Assembly (NCBI GenBank): GCA_036260805.1
Contig: DATALZ010000018.1
Span: forward strand, 1-64,000
Direction of reading: 5' to 3'
Length of the DNA: 64,000 nt
Source: Thermocaproicibacter sp036260805
Lineage (GTDB): Bacteria > Bacillota > Clostridia > Oscillospirales > Acutalibacteraceae
In this document: positions 1 through 7,760 of the stretch, piece after piece
How positions within the stretch are numbered: the stretch's first letter is position 1
Layout: each line of letters starts with the position of its first letter
The notes under the pieces: model-generated
Told to the model about the DNA's origin: nothing
Database searches by the model: none
The model's input: the letters and a program-made list of their open reading frames with translations, nothing else
Translations under genes and position numbers: made by a program

Positions 1-146
1 GCAGCCTGAATGGCTTTACTTCTGAAATATTTCTGCCGTTCGTCGTAGCAGTTCTCTTTCTGATTACTTTTTGCTATGAAAGCTATTAGTAAGCAAATTG
101 CCGCAACTGCAAATAATCCCACGGCAAAGCCTAGAAAAAAATCCAT
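1..146 (-). CDS. Small membrane protein, 3' end off the window
   Basis: The minus-strand frame opens with ATG at 146-144 behind a good AGGAGG ribosome binding site and runs off the left edge after about 48 codons without a stop. The visible part starts MDFFLGFAVGLFAVAAICLL, a single hydrophobic helix at about residues 3-26, followed by a basic stretch and then a 'YDERQ...RSKAIQA' motif. That layout (one N-terminal helix, then YDERQ) is typical of small uncharacterised firmicute membrane proteins of the DUF2178/DUF3796 kind, but too little is visible to assign a family. No function is proposed. The gene is a real candidate because of its ribosome site and clean membrane-protein composition. 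Confidence 0.6.
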   Translation of the reverse strand, partial: MDFFLGFAVGLFAVAAICLLIAFIAKSNQKENCYDERQKYFRSKAIQA

Positions 147-290
147 ATTCATTTCCTCCTATTTGCGCTTAAAATCAGCCTCTCTATCAAATTATATTTA
201 TAATTTACTATTTGTCAAGTATATTTTACATATTTGGTACTATATCTGTCATTTTGAAAGATAAACATCATAAAGCGGGTTCAGCTTTTC

Positions 291-393
291 TACAGCATTT
301 CCAGTTTAATCGTAGAATTTTTCATGTTCACCCCCCCCCTGCGGCGGGGGGGTGAACATATTATATCTCGCAATTCAAAATGGAATTGCTGTA
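291..393 (+). repeat. Family-1 palindromic repeat (MITE-like), full-length copy
   Basis: A 103-bp unit with imperfect 13-bp terminal inverted repeats (TACAGCATTTCCA at the left, TGGAATTGCTGTA at the right, 12 of 13 pairing) and a very strong internal hairpin at about 325-357 (TGTTCACCCCC... paired with ...GGGGGTGAACA). Related, shorter copies lie at 7252-7313, 9709-9782 and 24139-24203. No transposase and no clear target duplication were seen. The rest of the gap 147-441 holds only the ribosome sites of the two flanking genes. Confidence 0.7.
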
Positions 394-441
394 AATATGA
401 TATAATTGCATGGTAAAGATTAAAACACGGAGGAAACCGGC

Positions 442-873
442 ATGAATATTCTGGTGAGTTCCTGCCTGCTTGGGCTGAACTGCCGTTACTGTGGAAACGG
501 CTGTCTGAGTCAGGCCGTACAAAAACTAAGCTCAAGGCATACCATTATCCTTGTCTGCCCGGAGCAGATGGGCGGTCTTCCGACGCCGAGGCCTCCTGTG
601 GAACTGGTAAATGGCAGGGCTGTGAATAAGGATGGCGCGGACTGTACCGGGCAGTTCCAAAAGGGCGCCGAGGAAGTGCTGAAACTGGCGAAGATGTTTC
701 ACTGCCAATATGCCATTCTCAAATGTAAAAGCCCTTCCTGTGGTTTCGGGCAAATTTACGACGGTACATTTTCCGGCAAATTGACGGAAGGCAGCGGGAT
801 AACAGCCGGCCTGCTCCATAAAAACGGAATTACAGTATTCAATGAAAACAACGCGGACAGGCTGCCAGAGTGA
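442..873 (+). CDS. DUF523 family protein
   Basis: A 143-residue cytoplasmic protein preceded by a GGAGGAA ribosome site. It begins MNILVSSCLLGLNCRY and carries the cysteine-rich motifs usual in DUF523 (YbbK-like) proteins: 'SCLLGLNCRYCG' at residues 7-18, 'VCPEQMGGLPTPRPP' near 38-52 and 'LKCKSPSCGFGQIYDGTFSG' near 92-111. Length is normal for the family. The biochemical role of DUF523 is unknown; the conserved cysteines suggest metal or thiol chemistry, which is inference. It stands alone on its strand, and its stop codon coincides with the first bases of a family-2 repeat (871-914). Confidence 0.85.
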   Translation: MNILVSSCLLGLNCRYCGNGCLSQAVQKLSSRHTIILVCPEQMGGLPTPRPPVELVNGRAVNKDGADCTGQFQKGAEEVLKLAKMFHCQYAILKCKSPSCGFGQIYDGTFSGKLTEGSGITAGLLHKNGITVFNENNADRLPE

Positions 874-914
874 ACATCTCTGCGGAAAACGGCGGGGATT
901 ATACCCCGGTCATA
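871..914 (+). repeat. Family-2 palindromic repeat, diverged copy
   Basis: This 44-bp stretch (TGAACATCTCTGCGG...CCCCGGTCATA) is a diverged copy of the unit at 7341-7386 and 7609-7653, which share TGAACCTCTCCGC, a GC-rich hairpin with a GCAA-type loop, and CACCCCGGTTCATA. Here the TGA of the unit serves as the stop codon of the upstream DUF523 gene. Confidence 0.6.
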
Positions 915-937
915 ACGAGTCAGTGGAAAGCAAGGAA

Positions 938-1059
938 TTTACACAGAGCAAAAATTATAGTATGATAAGCATATACGGTTGGACGGCTGCTGCCGTTTCA
1001 AGAATCAGCTTCTTGGGTGGGAAGCCTGTTAAGGCGTTCCCACTTTTATTTTTGGAGGT
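938..1059 (+). promoter_or_regulatory. Promoter and terminator-containing leader of the antiporter gene
   Basis: A sigma-A-like promoter is visible: TTTACA at 938-943, a 17-bp spacer, TATGAT at 961-966. The roughly 90-nt leader then holds two small hairpins (ACGGC...GCCGT near 984-997 and CAAGAA...TTCTTG near 999-1015) and a strong hairpin GTGGGAAGCC/GGCGTTCCCAC at 1017-1043 followed by a T-rich run (1044-1053). The ribosome site GGAGGT (1054-1059) follows at once. An intrinsic terminator between promoter and ribosome site suggests attenuation, perhaps by an ion-sensing riboswitch, because the gene downstream is a cation antiporter. I do not recognise a known riboswitch class. Confidence 0.5.
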
Positions 1060-1064
1060 CTAAA

Positions 1065-2216
1065 ATGGAAAAGATATTGCTCGATACGGCTGTCATACTG
1101 ATTGCAGCCAAAATTTTTGGGATGATCAGCAGAAAACTGAAAATGCCGGAGGTTCTCGGAGCTTTGGTGTCCGGCGTAATTCTTGGACCTGTTGCGCTCC
1201 ACTTTGTGGAATATAACGACAGTATAAAATTGCTGGCGAACCTCGGCGTTATATTTCTCATGTTCCTCGCCGGACTTGAAACCAATCTGGATGAGTTTAA
1301 AAAAGCCGGTAAATCTTCGCTGGTAATTGCCGTAATGGGTATTCTCGTTCCGCTTGGACTTGGCACATTGAGTGGATACCTATTTTTCAGCAACCGGATT
1401 GAAAATATATTTATCGGTGTAATTTTGACCGCGACAAGCGTAAGCATAACGGTGGAAACTTTAACCGAGCTTGGCAAACTGAACACCCGCGTTGGAATCA
1501 ACATTCTGGGTGCGGCCGTGATTGACGATATTCTGGGCCTTGTGCTGATTTCTGTGATTCTTGCTGTAAACGGGAATTCCGGCAGCTCGTCTTTAGGGAT
1601 TACTCTCGGCGGGATCGGTTTATTCTGTGTGATCGGCATCGCCGCCATTATCTTTCTGCCAAAATTCATCAACCGGCGAATCGGAGAAATGCAGCCCGGC
1701 CGTAATCTGCTCACATTTACAATTGCCGCCGCTCTGCTCGCCGCGTTTGCAGCAGAAAAACTCGGTATAGCGGCCATTACCGGCGCTTACTTATGCGGGC
1801 TTTTGTTTTCGCAGTTAACACATAGAGAATATCTGGAGCGCAATGTAAAAGCGATTTCGTCTGGATTTCTCTCACCGATTTTCTTTGCGAGCGTTGGAAT
1901 TGAAGCAAACATTCAGGGTTTCAACACGGAAATGCTCCTGATCGCTCTGGCGATGTTTGTTGTGGCCGTAATTGGCAAAGTGATAGGCTGCGGTTTTGCC
2001 GCACGTCTCTTCAAAATGAGCCGAAGCGAATCCATACAGGTCGGAACGGGTATGATCTCACGGGGAGAAGTTGCAATCATAACTGCAAACATCGGCCTGC
2101 AGGATCATATCATTTCACAGGAAGTGTTCATTCCTACCATTATCGTCGTTATCCTGACTACGCTTGTTACCCCGATTCTTCTGAAACTGTCGTTTTCCCA
2201 TAAAAACGAAGCGTAG
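1065..2216 (+). CDS. Cation/proton antiporter, CPA2 family
   Basis: A 383-residue integral membrane protein with about 12 hydrophobic segments, of the Na+/H+ or K+/H+ exchanger type (CPA2, Kef/NapA-like). The family signature 'LGVIFLMFLAGLETNLDEFK' falls near residues 60-79, and 'GINILGAAVIDDILGLVLIS' near 148-167 carries the paired aspartates expected for proton-coupled exchange. The start at 1065 is chosen because GGAGGT sits 6 nt upstream; a longer upstream frame would run through the leader terminator. There is no C-terminal RCK/TrkA_N domain, so ligand gating as in KefB/KefC is unlikely. The exported cation cannot be told from sequence. Expression is probably attenuated by the leader. 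Confidence 0.88.
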   Translation: MEKILLDTAVILIAAKIFGMISRKLKMPEVLGALVSGVILGPVALHFVEYNDSIKLLANLGVIFLMFLAGLETNLDEFKKAGKSSLVIAVMGILVPLGLGTLSGYLFFSNRIENIFIGVILTATSVSITVETLTELGKLNTRVGINILGAAVIDDILGLVLISVILAVNGNSGSSSLGITLGGIGLFCVIGIAAIIFLPKFINRRIGEMQPGRNLLTFTIAAALLAAFAAEKLGIAAITGAYLCGLLFSQLTHREYLERNVKAISSGFLSPIFFASVGIEANIQGFNTEMLLIALAMFVVAVIGKVIGCGFAARLFKMSRSESIQVGTGMISRGEVAIITANIGLQDHIISQEVFIPTIIVVILTTLVTPILLKLSFSHKNEA

Positions 2217-2258
2217 CAGAAAGTCCCCGCGGCACTGCAGTACCGCGGGGACTTTCTG
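2217..2258. terminator. Bidirectional intrinsic terminator
   Basis: A perfect 16-bp stem (CAGAAAGTCCCCGCGG at 2217-2232 pairs with 2243-2258) lies between the converging antiporter and oxidoreductase genes and can serve both. Confidence 0.85.
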
Positions 2259-2267
2259 TTTGGATAA

Positions 2268-4724
2268 TCAGATAAACAGGTTTGTATCGGACTCTTCGGC
2301 ACTTCCCAGGAAGGAAGCAACTCCGCCCACCTGAACGCCGTCGATCAGTTCTTCACGCTTGATGCCCATAACATCCATCGACATGCTGCACGCCGTAATT
2401 TTTACGCCGTTCTTCATTGCCTGCTGAATCAGATCTTCCAGCGAGCTGATATTTTTGTTGTTCATGACCGCACGGATCATTCTGGAGCCCATGCCCATCA
2501 TATTCATTTTGGAAAGCCCAAGCTTTTTGGAGCCCCTCGGCATCATTCGCCCAAACATACGGCCCATGAGGTCTTTCTTCGTTTGGATTCTCTCACTCTT
2601 TCTGAGGATATTCAAACCCCAGAAGGTAAAGAACATGTTCACTTCCCTGCCCATAGCCAAAGCGCCGTTTGCAATGATAAACGAGGCAATCGCTTTGTCG
2701 AGTTCGCCGGAAAACACTATGATGCTCTTTGAGTTCCCGCCGGCACTCTTTTCTTCCGGAAGCCCGCCGCTTTTCTGGATGGTCACATTGAAGCTCTTGC
2801 CGTCAAATTCAGAATGGAGTAATTTGTTGCCCGTGCGCCTGCAGAATGCCTCAATATCACCGGAAAACGCCGGGTCAGTCGCCCGAACCGTGAACACGGA
2901 CCCTTCTGCGGCATTTTCCATGGCTTTGTGCACGGCCATGATCGGGCCCGGGCAGCTCAGACCGCAGGCATCTACAATAATTTCTTTTCCTGTCTCCGGC
3001 TGCTTCTTGTTTTCCGGAGGGAGCTGCGTTTCGGTTTCTACCTTACTATCTTCCAGCCCGCGCCGGAGACCATTTTTGTCGTTCATTATTTCTTTCCAGA
3101 GGCGGTAACCGCCGCTCAGATTTTTCACCTTTTCAAAGCCGTTCTGCATCAGAATCCTTGAAGCCACATAACCCCGCAGGCCAATCTGGCAGAAAACGAA
3201 AATCTCTTTCTCTTTTGGCAGCCTGCCAATCTCTTTGCGCAGGCTGTCCAGTGGAATATTCACCGCGCCGGGGATGCTACCGCCATCGAATTCTTCTTTT
3301 GTGCGCACATCCAGAAGCAGCGATTTTTCAGGGTCTATCCCTGCTACGTCTTCCGCATAGAATGGATGGAAAAGCCCGTTCATCATATTTTCTGCCGTAT
3401 AGCCGGCCATATTGACCGGGTCTTTTGCCGAAGAAAACGGCGGTGCATAACAAAGCTCCAGCTCCGTCAGATCCTTGACGGTTCCGCCAAGGCGGATTAC
3501 CGCTGCAATGACGTCGATTCGTTTATCGACACCCGCAAATCCGACCGCCTGCGCACCCAGAATTCGCCCGCTATCCGGAGAAAACAGCAGTTTAATGCTC
3601 ATGGGCAGCCCACCGGGATAATATGAGGCGTTCGATGTAGAATACGTATAGGATTTCAAGTAGTCAATTTTCTGTGCTTTCAGAACCATTTCGGACAAAC
3701 CGGTAGCCGCAAGGACAAAATCAAAGACTTTCAGCACCGAGGAACCCTGCGAACCGCTGTACTTGACATTTTTCCCGCAGATATTGTCCGCCGCAATGCG
3801 CCCCTGTTTGTTTGCCGGCGAGGCCAGAGGAATGTAAGAAGGATTCCTGCTTACAAAATTGGTTACCTGAACTGCATCGCCGACAGCATAAATATTCTCA
3901 TCGCTTGTTTTCAGGGTTTCATCCACAATGATTGCATTCCGGAATCCGGTTTCCAGCCCGGCGTTTTTGGCAAGTGCCGATTCCGGCACAACGCCCACCG
4001 CCAAAACCGCGAAATCCGCTGTGACAGTCTGCCCGTTGGACATCTGAAACTTTAAGCCGCTGTTTGCCTGTTCAATTGCACCGACCCCGGTATTCAGCAG
4101 AAGCTGAACGCCTTTTGAGCGGAGGTGGTTATGAAGCTGCGCCGCAGTATCGTCATCCACAGGCGGGATAATATGGCTGCTCAGCTCAGCAATCGTAATT
4201 TGAATTCCACGGCGGTAAAGGTTCTCCGCAATTTCGATTCCGATGTATCCGCCGCCGATTACTACTGCCTTTTGGGGGTAATTCTTGTCGCAGAAATCCT
4301 TAATGGCGTAGGTGTCCGGTATACTGCGGAGGGTAAATACTTTTGGATTGTCAAATCCGGGAAGGGACGGACGCATAGGCTCCGCGCCGGGTGAAAGAAT
4401 CAGTTTATCGTAGCTTTCCTCATAGACGGAACCGTCCGCCGCCTTTTTTACCTGTACTTTTCTGTTTTGCCGGTCAATTGAGACAACTTCCTGCCCTACC
4501 CTTACATCCACCTCGAAGCGCGAGCGGAAACTCTCCGGCGTCTGGACGGTCAATTTGGACTTTTCTTTGATAACGTCTCCAATATAGTATGGCAGCCCGC
4601 AGTTTGCGAAGGATATATAGTTTCCGCGCTCAAACAGTATAATCTGCGCGTTCTCATCATTCCGGCGAAGACGCGCCGCAGCCGACGCTCCGCCTGCTAC
4701 CCCGCCTACAATCAATACTTTCAT
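2268..4724 (-). CDS. CoA-disulfide reductase-like / rhodanese / TusA / DsrE fusion protein
   Basis: An 818-residue cytoplasmic protein with four sulfur-handling modules. Residues 1 to about 450 form an FAD/NAD(P)H-dependent pyridine nucleotide-disulfide oxidoreductase: N-terminal dinucleotide motif 'VGGVAGGASAAARLRR', redox-active Cys42 in 'SFANCGLPYYIG', a second nucleotide motif 'VVIGGGYIGIEIAE' and 'YAVGDAV'. Next is a rhodanese domain (about 455-550) with active-site loop 'CQIGLRGY'. Then a TusA-like sulfur carrier (about 585-655, 'CGLSCPGP'), and last a DsrE-like domain (about 665-818). Such fusions are known in clostridia and are thought to move persulfide sulfur or reduce CoA/polysulfide disulfides; the exact substrate is not established here. 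Ribosome site AAAGGGG lies upstream of ATG 4724. Confidence 0.9.
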   Translation of the reverse strand: MKVLIVGGVAGGASAAARLRRNDENAQIILFERGNYISFANCGLPYYIGDVIKEKSKLTVQTPESFRSRFEVDVRVGQEVVSIDRQNRKVQVKKAADGSVYEESYDKLILSPGAEPMRPSLPGFDNPKVFTLRSIPDTYAIKDFCDKNYPQKAVVIGGGYIGIEIAENLYRRGIQITIAELSSHIIPPVDDDTAAQLHNHLRSKGVQLLLNTGVGAIEQANSGLKFQMSNGQTVTADFAVLAVGVVPESALAKNAGLETGFRNAIIVDETLKTSDENIYAVGDAVQVTNFVSRNPSYIPLASPANKQGRIAADNICGKNVKYSGSQGSSVLKVFDFVLAATGLSEMVLKAQKIDYLKSYTYSTSNASYYPGGLPMSIKLLFSPDSGRILGAQAVGFAGVDKRIDVIAAVIRLGGTVKDLTELELCYAPPFSSAKDPVNMAGYTAENMMNGLFHPFYAEDVAGIDPEKSLLLDVRTKEEFDGGSIPGAVNIPLDSLRKEIGRLPKEKEIFVFCQIGLRGYVASRILMQNGFEKVKNLSGGYRLWKEIMNDKNGLRRGLEDSKVETETQLPPENKKQPETGKEIIVDACGLSCPGPIMAVHKAMENAAEGSVFTVRATDPAFSGDIEAFCRRTGNKLLHSEFDGKSFNVTIQKSGGLPEEKSAGGNSKSIIVFSGELDKAIASFIIANGALAMGREVNMFFTFWGLNILRKSERIQTKKDLMGRMFGRMMPRGSKKLGLSKMNMMGMGSRMIRAVMNNKNISSLEDLIQQAMKNGVKITACSMSMDVMGIKREELIDGVQVGGVASFLGSAEESDTNLFI

Positions 4725-4943
4725 CTGTTCGTACCCCTTTCCAAATAAAGGTTATCGCAGTTTAAGTTAGTTAATTTTCAAACAAGATTAGTATATCCGG
4801 AACAATTCTGGATCACCGTAACTTTGTCACAAACACTTAGAATCTCTCAAAATCCTGAATACTATACTTTTTTGAATCACTCCCCTATAACCTTAATTCC
4901 CTGTCAGGAAAGCAGCGGAGTATCTCAGATGCGGGCGGGAACA

Positions 4944-4972
4944 AAAAAGAGAGGCAGAAAAATCTGTCTCTC
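4944..4972 (-). terminator. Intrinsic terminator after the NifX-like gene
   Basis: Read on the minus strand, the stem GAGAGACAGA/TCTGCCTCTC is followed by a run of six T, just downstream of the stop at 5005. The 4725-4943 stretch upstream of the oxidoreductase holds no other gene. Confidence 0.8.
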
Positions 4973-5004
4973 CAAGGCTAAACAGTTTAGTTTTCCATAC
5001 TGTC

Positions 5005-5382
5005 TTATTCGCAGTGATTCTTACAATCGCAGACATGGCCGTGTCCGTGTTCTTCATAGCTGCAGGCTCCGCCCATATCGCTTAGATTGCCCGTAAGGTA
5101 AGCCGTTACAGCGCCGTCAATACTGCCTTCGATTCCGGAGATCAGTTTGATTCCGGCGGCGCTGAGCATTTTCTTCGCTCCGTCACCGATACCGCCGCAG
5201 ATCACTACATCCGTACCAATATCTTTTAAAAATCCTGCCAGAGCCGCGTGGCCGTTTTGGCTTGTATCGGCTGTTGTTTTCGCCTCGATTTTTCCGTCAT
5301 TTACTTCAAAAACAGTAAAGACAGGGCATTTGCCGAAATGCTGAAAAATCCGGTTTTCTTCTGTTGGTACTGCAATCTTCAT
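5005..5382 (-). CDS. NifX/NifB-type dinitrogenase iron-molybdenum cofactor family protein
   Basis: A 125-residue protein of the PF02579 fold: it begins MKIAVPTEENRIFQHFGKC, then 'DVVICGGIGDGAKKML' near residues 61-76 and 'GIKLISGIEGSIDGAVTAYLTG' further on. The tail is rich in His and Cys ('YEEHGHGHVCDCKNHCE'), suggesting metal binding. No nif genes are nearby, so this is one of the many stand-alone members of unknown role in anaerobes, possibly in iron-sulfur or metal homeostasis (inference). The start at 5382 follows GGAG in 'TGGAGAAAAC'. It lies 32 nt downstream of the DUF134 gene and is probably co-transcribed with it, a frequent pairing in clostridia. Confidence 0.85.
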   Translation of the reverse strand: MKIAVPTEENRIFQHFGKCPVFTVFEVNDGKIEAKTTADTSQNGHAALAGFLKDIGTDVVICGGIGDGAKKMLSAAGIKLISGIEGSIDGAVTAYLTGNLSDMGGACSYEEHGHGHVCDCKNHCE

Positions 5383-5414
5383 GTTTTGTTTTCTCCATCC
5401 ATTCATCACAGAGT

Positions 5415-5786
5415 TTATTTTTCCTCGTGGATTTCTTCGCAGGCATTTTTCTGTTTTTCGAACCTGCAGTTTTTGCATTTTCTCTGGCACCCGCACGGAT
5501 GCTGCGCCAGCACATAATTTCCGCCGCCGATTTCGATTGCTTTGCCAGAACACAAAGCTTCCGCAATTTTCTTTCTTGCCTGGTACAGAATCCGCTGAAA
5601 AGTGGCCCTTGAAACATTCATGCTCGTTGCCGCTTCATCCTGTTCCAGACCTTCCAGGTCGCAAAGCCGAACGGTTTCCAGCTCTTCAACCGTTAAAGAT
5701 ATGGCTGCACCACACGGTTTCTGCGGTGTAAAAATCCGGTTTTCCGGCAGTGCGCATACTCTTCGGCACTTACATCCTCTTGGCAT
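5415..5786 (-). CDS. DUF134 family putative DNA-binding regulator
   Basis: A 123-residue protein beginning MPRGCKCRRVC, the usual DUF134 N-terminus. 'LTVEELETVRLCDLEGLEQD' near residues 33-52 and 'AATSMNVSRATFQRILYQAR' near 54-73 form a sigma-70 region-4-like helix-turn-helix. The C-terminal third has a cysteine-rich cluster (CGCQRKCKNC), a likely metal site. The start at 5786 is set by GGAGGTG seven bases upstream. The gene leads the operon that continues into the NifX-like protein. An 11-bp dyad at 5806-5846 sits exactly in its promoter region and may be its own operator. The sensed signal is unknown. Confidence 0.85.
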   Translation of the reverse strand: MPRGCKCRRVCALPENRIFTPQKPCGAAISLTVEELETVRLCDLEGLEQDEAATSMNVSRATFQRILYQARKKIAEALCSGKAIEIGGGNYVLAQHPCGCQRKCKNCRFEKQKNACEEIHEEK

Positions 5787-5805
5787 TTTACACCTCCAGC
5801 TTATT

Positions 5806-5846
5806 ATGGGCATATGCTCATATAATTATAATGTGCATATGCCCAT
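5806..5846. promoter_or_regulatory. Dyad operator over the DUF134 promoter
   Basis: A perfect inverted repeat, ATGGGCATATG (5806-5816) and CATATGCCCAT (5836-5846), flanks an AT-rich centre that contains TATAAT-like sequence. It lies 20 nt upstream of the DUF134 start. The symmetry suggests a dimeric repressor site; autoregulation by the DUF134 protein is inference. Confidence 0.6.
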
Positions 5847-5858
5847 TTGTCAAGCAAT

Positions 5859-5893
5859 AAAAAAGCCTCCTCACTGAGCAGTAAGAAGGCTTT
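5859..5893 (-). terminator. Intrinsic terminator after the desulfidase gene
   Basis: On the minus strand AGCCTTCTTACT pairs with AGTGAGGAGGCT and is followed by TTTTTTATT. It ends transcription of the L-cysteine desulfidase gene before it reaches the DUF134 promoter. Confidence 0.8.
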
Positions 5894-5940
5894 ATCGTAT
5901 AAGTTCTTTGGGCTCGTTTGAAAGCTATTTACAGCAACGC

Positions 5941-7218
5941 CTAGTTATCAATCATAATATTCAGGATTTCCACATCTGTACTTTTCATGCCGTCGCGCCC
6001 CATGCGCCCTACGCTCCGGATTGTCTCTTCAACGTCGTCTTTCACGATTCCTTCCCCGCTGGCGAACGCCTTTCCTTCAAAGCTTAAGTGGTGCGCCAGA
6101 ATCGCCGCATCAACGGATGCCGCTATTTTTGCGGCGCAGGATGGTTTCGCTCCATCACACACAATACCGCCCACATTTGCAATCGTGTTAATAATCGTGC
6201 GGCTTACGTCGTCGTAATCGCCGCCGCAAAGATATGTAATTCCCGCACCGCTTCCGCAGGCCGCGCTCACTGCGCCGCAGTAAGCCGAAAGCCTGCCGAT
6301 TGCCGTCTTCTGATGAATTGCAACCAAATTGCTGACAACAAGCGCGCGGTACATTTTCTCTTTGGTCACTTTCAGTTCATTTGCATACTCAATGACCGGA
6401 AGAGATACCGTAATGCCCTGGTTCCCGCTGCCGGAATTGATTACAACCGGCATGGAGCAGCCGCTCATACGCGCGTCGCTGCCGGCAGCCGCTTTTGCCG
6501 CCGCACGGACTTTCACATCGTAGCCGTAACACTGCAGCATGGTTTTGCCCACGTTGACGCCGTATTGGTGGCAAAGCCCTTCTTTTGAAATTGCGGTGTT
6601 CATCTGAATCTGGTCGGCAAGGATATGCGACACATCGTCAAGGTTCGCCGTATCGGCAAACTCCAGAATATCTTTAACGTTCAGCAGGCTCCTGTCGCCC
6701 TGCAACGGATTGGAATCCTGCGCTTTTTCCGGCTTTTCAAAAAGAACCGCACCGTTCTTTATGATCTTTACAATATTCGTATGGGTTGTCTTAATGCAAA
6801 CTTCGGCGCTTTGCTCCCCTGCGAATACTTTAACATCAATATAAAGATTTTCAACGCCTTGTGCAAGGTGGGTGATGCAAAAATCCTGCTGCAAAAGTTC
6901 CCTGATCGCGGCGATTTTCTCACTTGACATGCCTTCCAGAACTTCCAGCCCGGCATCCGCTTTCCCGCTGAGGATTCCTGCGATTGCAGCAGCATTTACG
7001 CCCTTTTGATTTCCGGTATTCGGTACGGTAACGCCTTTCACGTTTTTAATGATATTCCCGCTGCACCAGACTTCTGCGCGCTCCGGCATCCGGCCCAGTG
7101 TATCGGCTGCCTTTGCTGCGGCATATGCCACGGCAATCGGCTCAGTACATCCCAGTGCGGGAACAAGTTCGCTTTTCAGAATTGCAATGTAATTATTGTA
7201 TTTCTCTTTTGAAAGCAT
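5941..7218 (-). CDS. cyuA: L-cysteine desulfidase / L-serine ammonia-lyase-like protein (CyuA family)
   Basis: A 425-residue cytoplasmic enzyme of the UPF0597/CyuA family, which splits L-cysteine to sulfide, ammonia and pyruvate with an oxygen-sensitive [4Fe-4S] cluster. The family opening 'ELVPALGCTEPIAVAYAAA' appears near residues 14-32, and cysteine-rich motifs near the C-terminus ('YCGAVSAACGSGAGITYLCG' and 'GGIVCDGAKPSCAAKI') supply cluster ligands. The start at 7218 is preferred over the ATG 9 nt upstream because AAGGA then has an 8-nt spacing. Together with the four-domain sulfur-carrier protein it points to active sulfide/persulfide metabolism in this organism. Substrate (cysteine versus serine) is from family knowledge. 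Confidence 0.85.
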   Translation of the reverse strand: MLSKEKYNNYIAILKSELVPALGCTEPIAVAYAAAKAADTLGRMPERAEVWCSGNIIKNVKGVTVPNTGNQKGVNAAAIAGILSGKADAGLEVLEGMSSEKIAAIRELLQQDFCITHLAQGVENLYIDVKVFAGEQSAEVCIKTTHTNIVKIIKNGAVLFEKPEKAQDSNPLQGDRSLLNVKDILEFADTANLDDVSHILADQIQMNTAISKEGLCHQYGVNVGKTMLQCYGYDVKVRAAAKAAAGSDARMSGCSMPVVINSGSGNQGITVSLPVIEYANELKVTKEKMYRALVVSNLVAIHQKTAIGRLSAYCGAVSAACGSGAGITYLCGGDYDDVSRTIINTIANVGGIVCDGAKPSCAAKIAASVDAAILAHHLSFEGKAFASGEGIVKDDVEETIRSVGRMGRDGMKSTDVEILNIMIDN

Positions 7219-7251
7219 ATCCGTCATCCTTGTTTTATGGTTTTATAATCC

Positions 7252-7313
7252 TACAGCTTTTCCAGTTTAATGATAGAGTTTGCTTGTGTTCGCAATACTA
7301 CTGGAGTTGCTGT
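7252..7313 (+). repeat. Family-1 repeat, degenerate copy
   Basis: TACAGCTTTTCCAGTTTAAT at the left and CTGGAGTTGCTGT at the right match the ends of the 291-393 repeat, with a shortened interior. It lies just upstream of the desulfidase start. The gap 7219-7760 holds this copy, two family-2 copies, a small hairpin near 7389-7425 and an inverted repeat just after the oxidoreductase stop; no gene is seen. Confidence 0.5.
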
Positions 7314-7340
7314 CGCCAAAAAATCAAATGCAATATAAAA

Positions 7341-7386
7341 TGAACCTCTCCGCGGCAAGCGGCGGATTATGGCACCCCGGTTCATA
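7341..7386 (+). repeat. Family-2 palindromic repeat
   Basis: The unit reads TGAACCTCTCCGC, GGCAAGCGGCGG, then CACCCCGGTTCATA. TGAACC and GGTTCA are inverted at the outer ends around a GC-rich hairpin. It closely matches the copy at 7609-7653, 220 bp away. Confidence 0.7.
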
Positions 7387-7608
7387 ATAAAAAAGGCGCT
7401 GAAGCAACCCTCAGCGTCTTTGCCGTTTGAAGCAATTATAAGCGAACCCGGTAAAAAAATCAACAGCCGCACAGCAAGCAGTTTCAGGAAATTTTCCGCG
7501 CAGGCATTACATCTTTAAGCCTTTTGTCACTTGCTTCATGAGTGTATTAAGTTTATAATGGGTAATTGTTAAAATATGAGGGAATTGATGGCGAATCCAT
7601 TGTAAAAA

Positions 7609-7653
7609 TGAACCTCTCCGCCGCAAGCGGCGGAGTATTGCACCCCGGTTCAT
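7609..7653 (+). repeat. Family-2 palindromic repeat
   Basis: Near-identical to 7341-7386: TGAACCTCTCCGCCGCAAG and CACCCCGGTTCATA. The inner stem CTCCGCC/GGCGGAG with a GCAA-type loop is perfect in this copy. Confidence 0.7.
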
Positions 7654-7760
7654 AATCAAACCGGATTCTTATTCTCTCATAGGTAAACGATGATTCAGTC
7701 GTTAGACAGCAATTCGAAGCCGTGAAAATGCTGGACAGAACGACTTCGAAATTGCTTTAA

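Noticed and set aside
1017..1064. Longer antiporter start (17 extra residues)
   Set aside because: The extra codons lie inside the leader terminator hairpin and its T run, whereas ATG 1065 has an ideal ribosome site.
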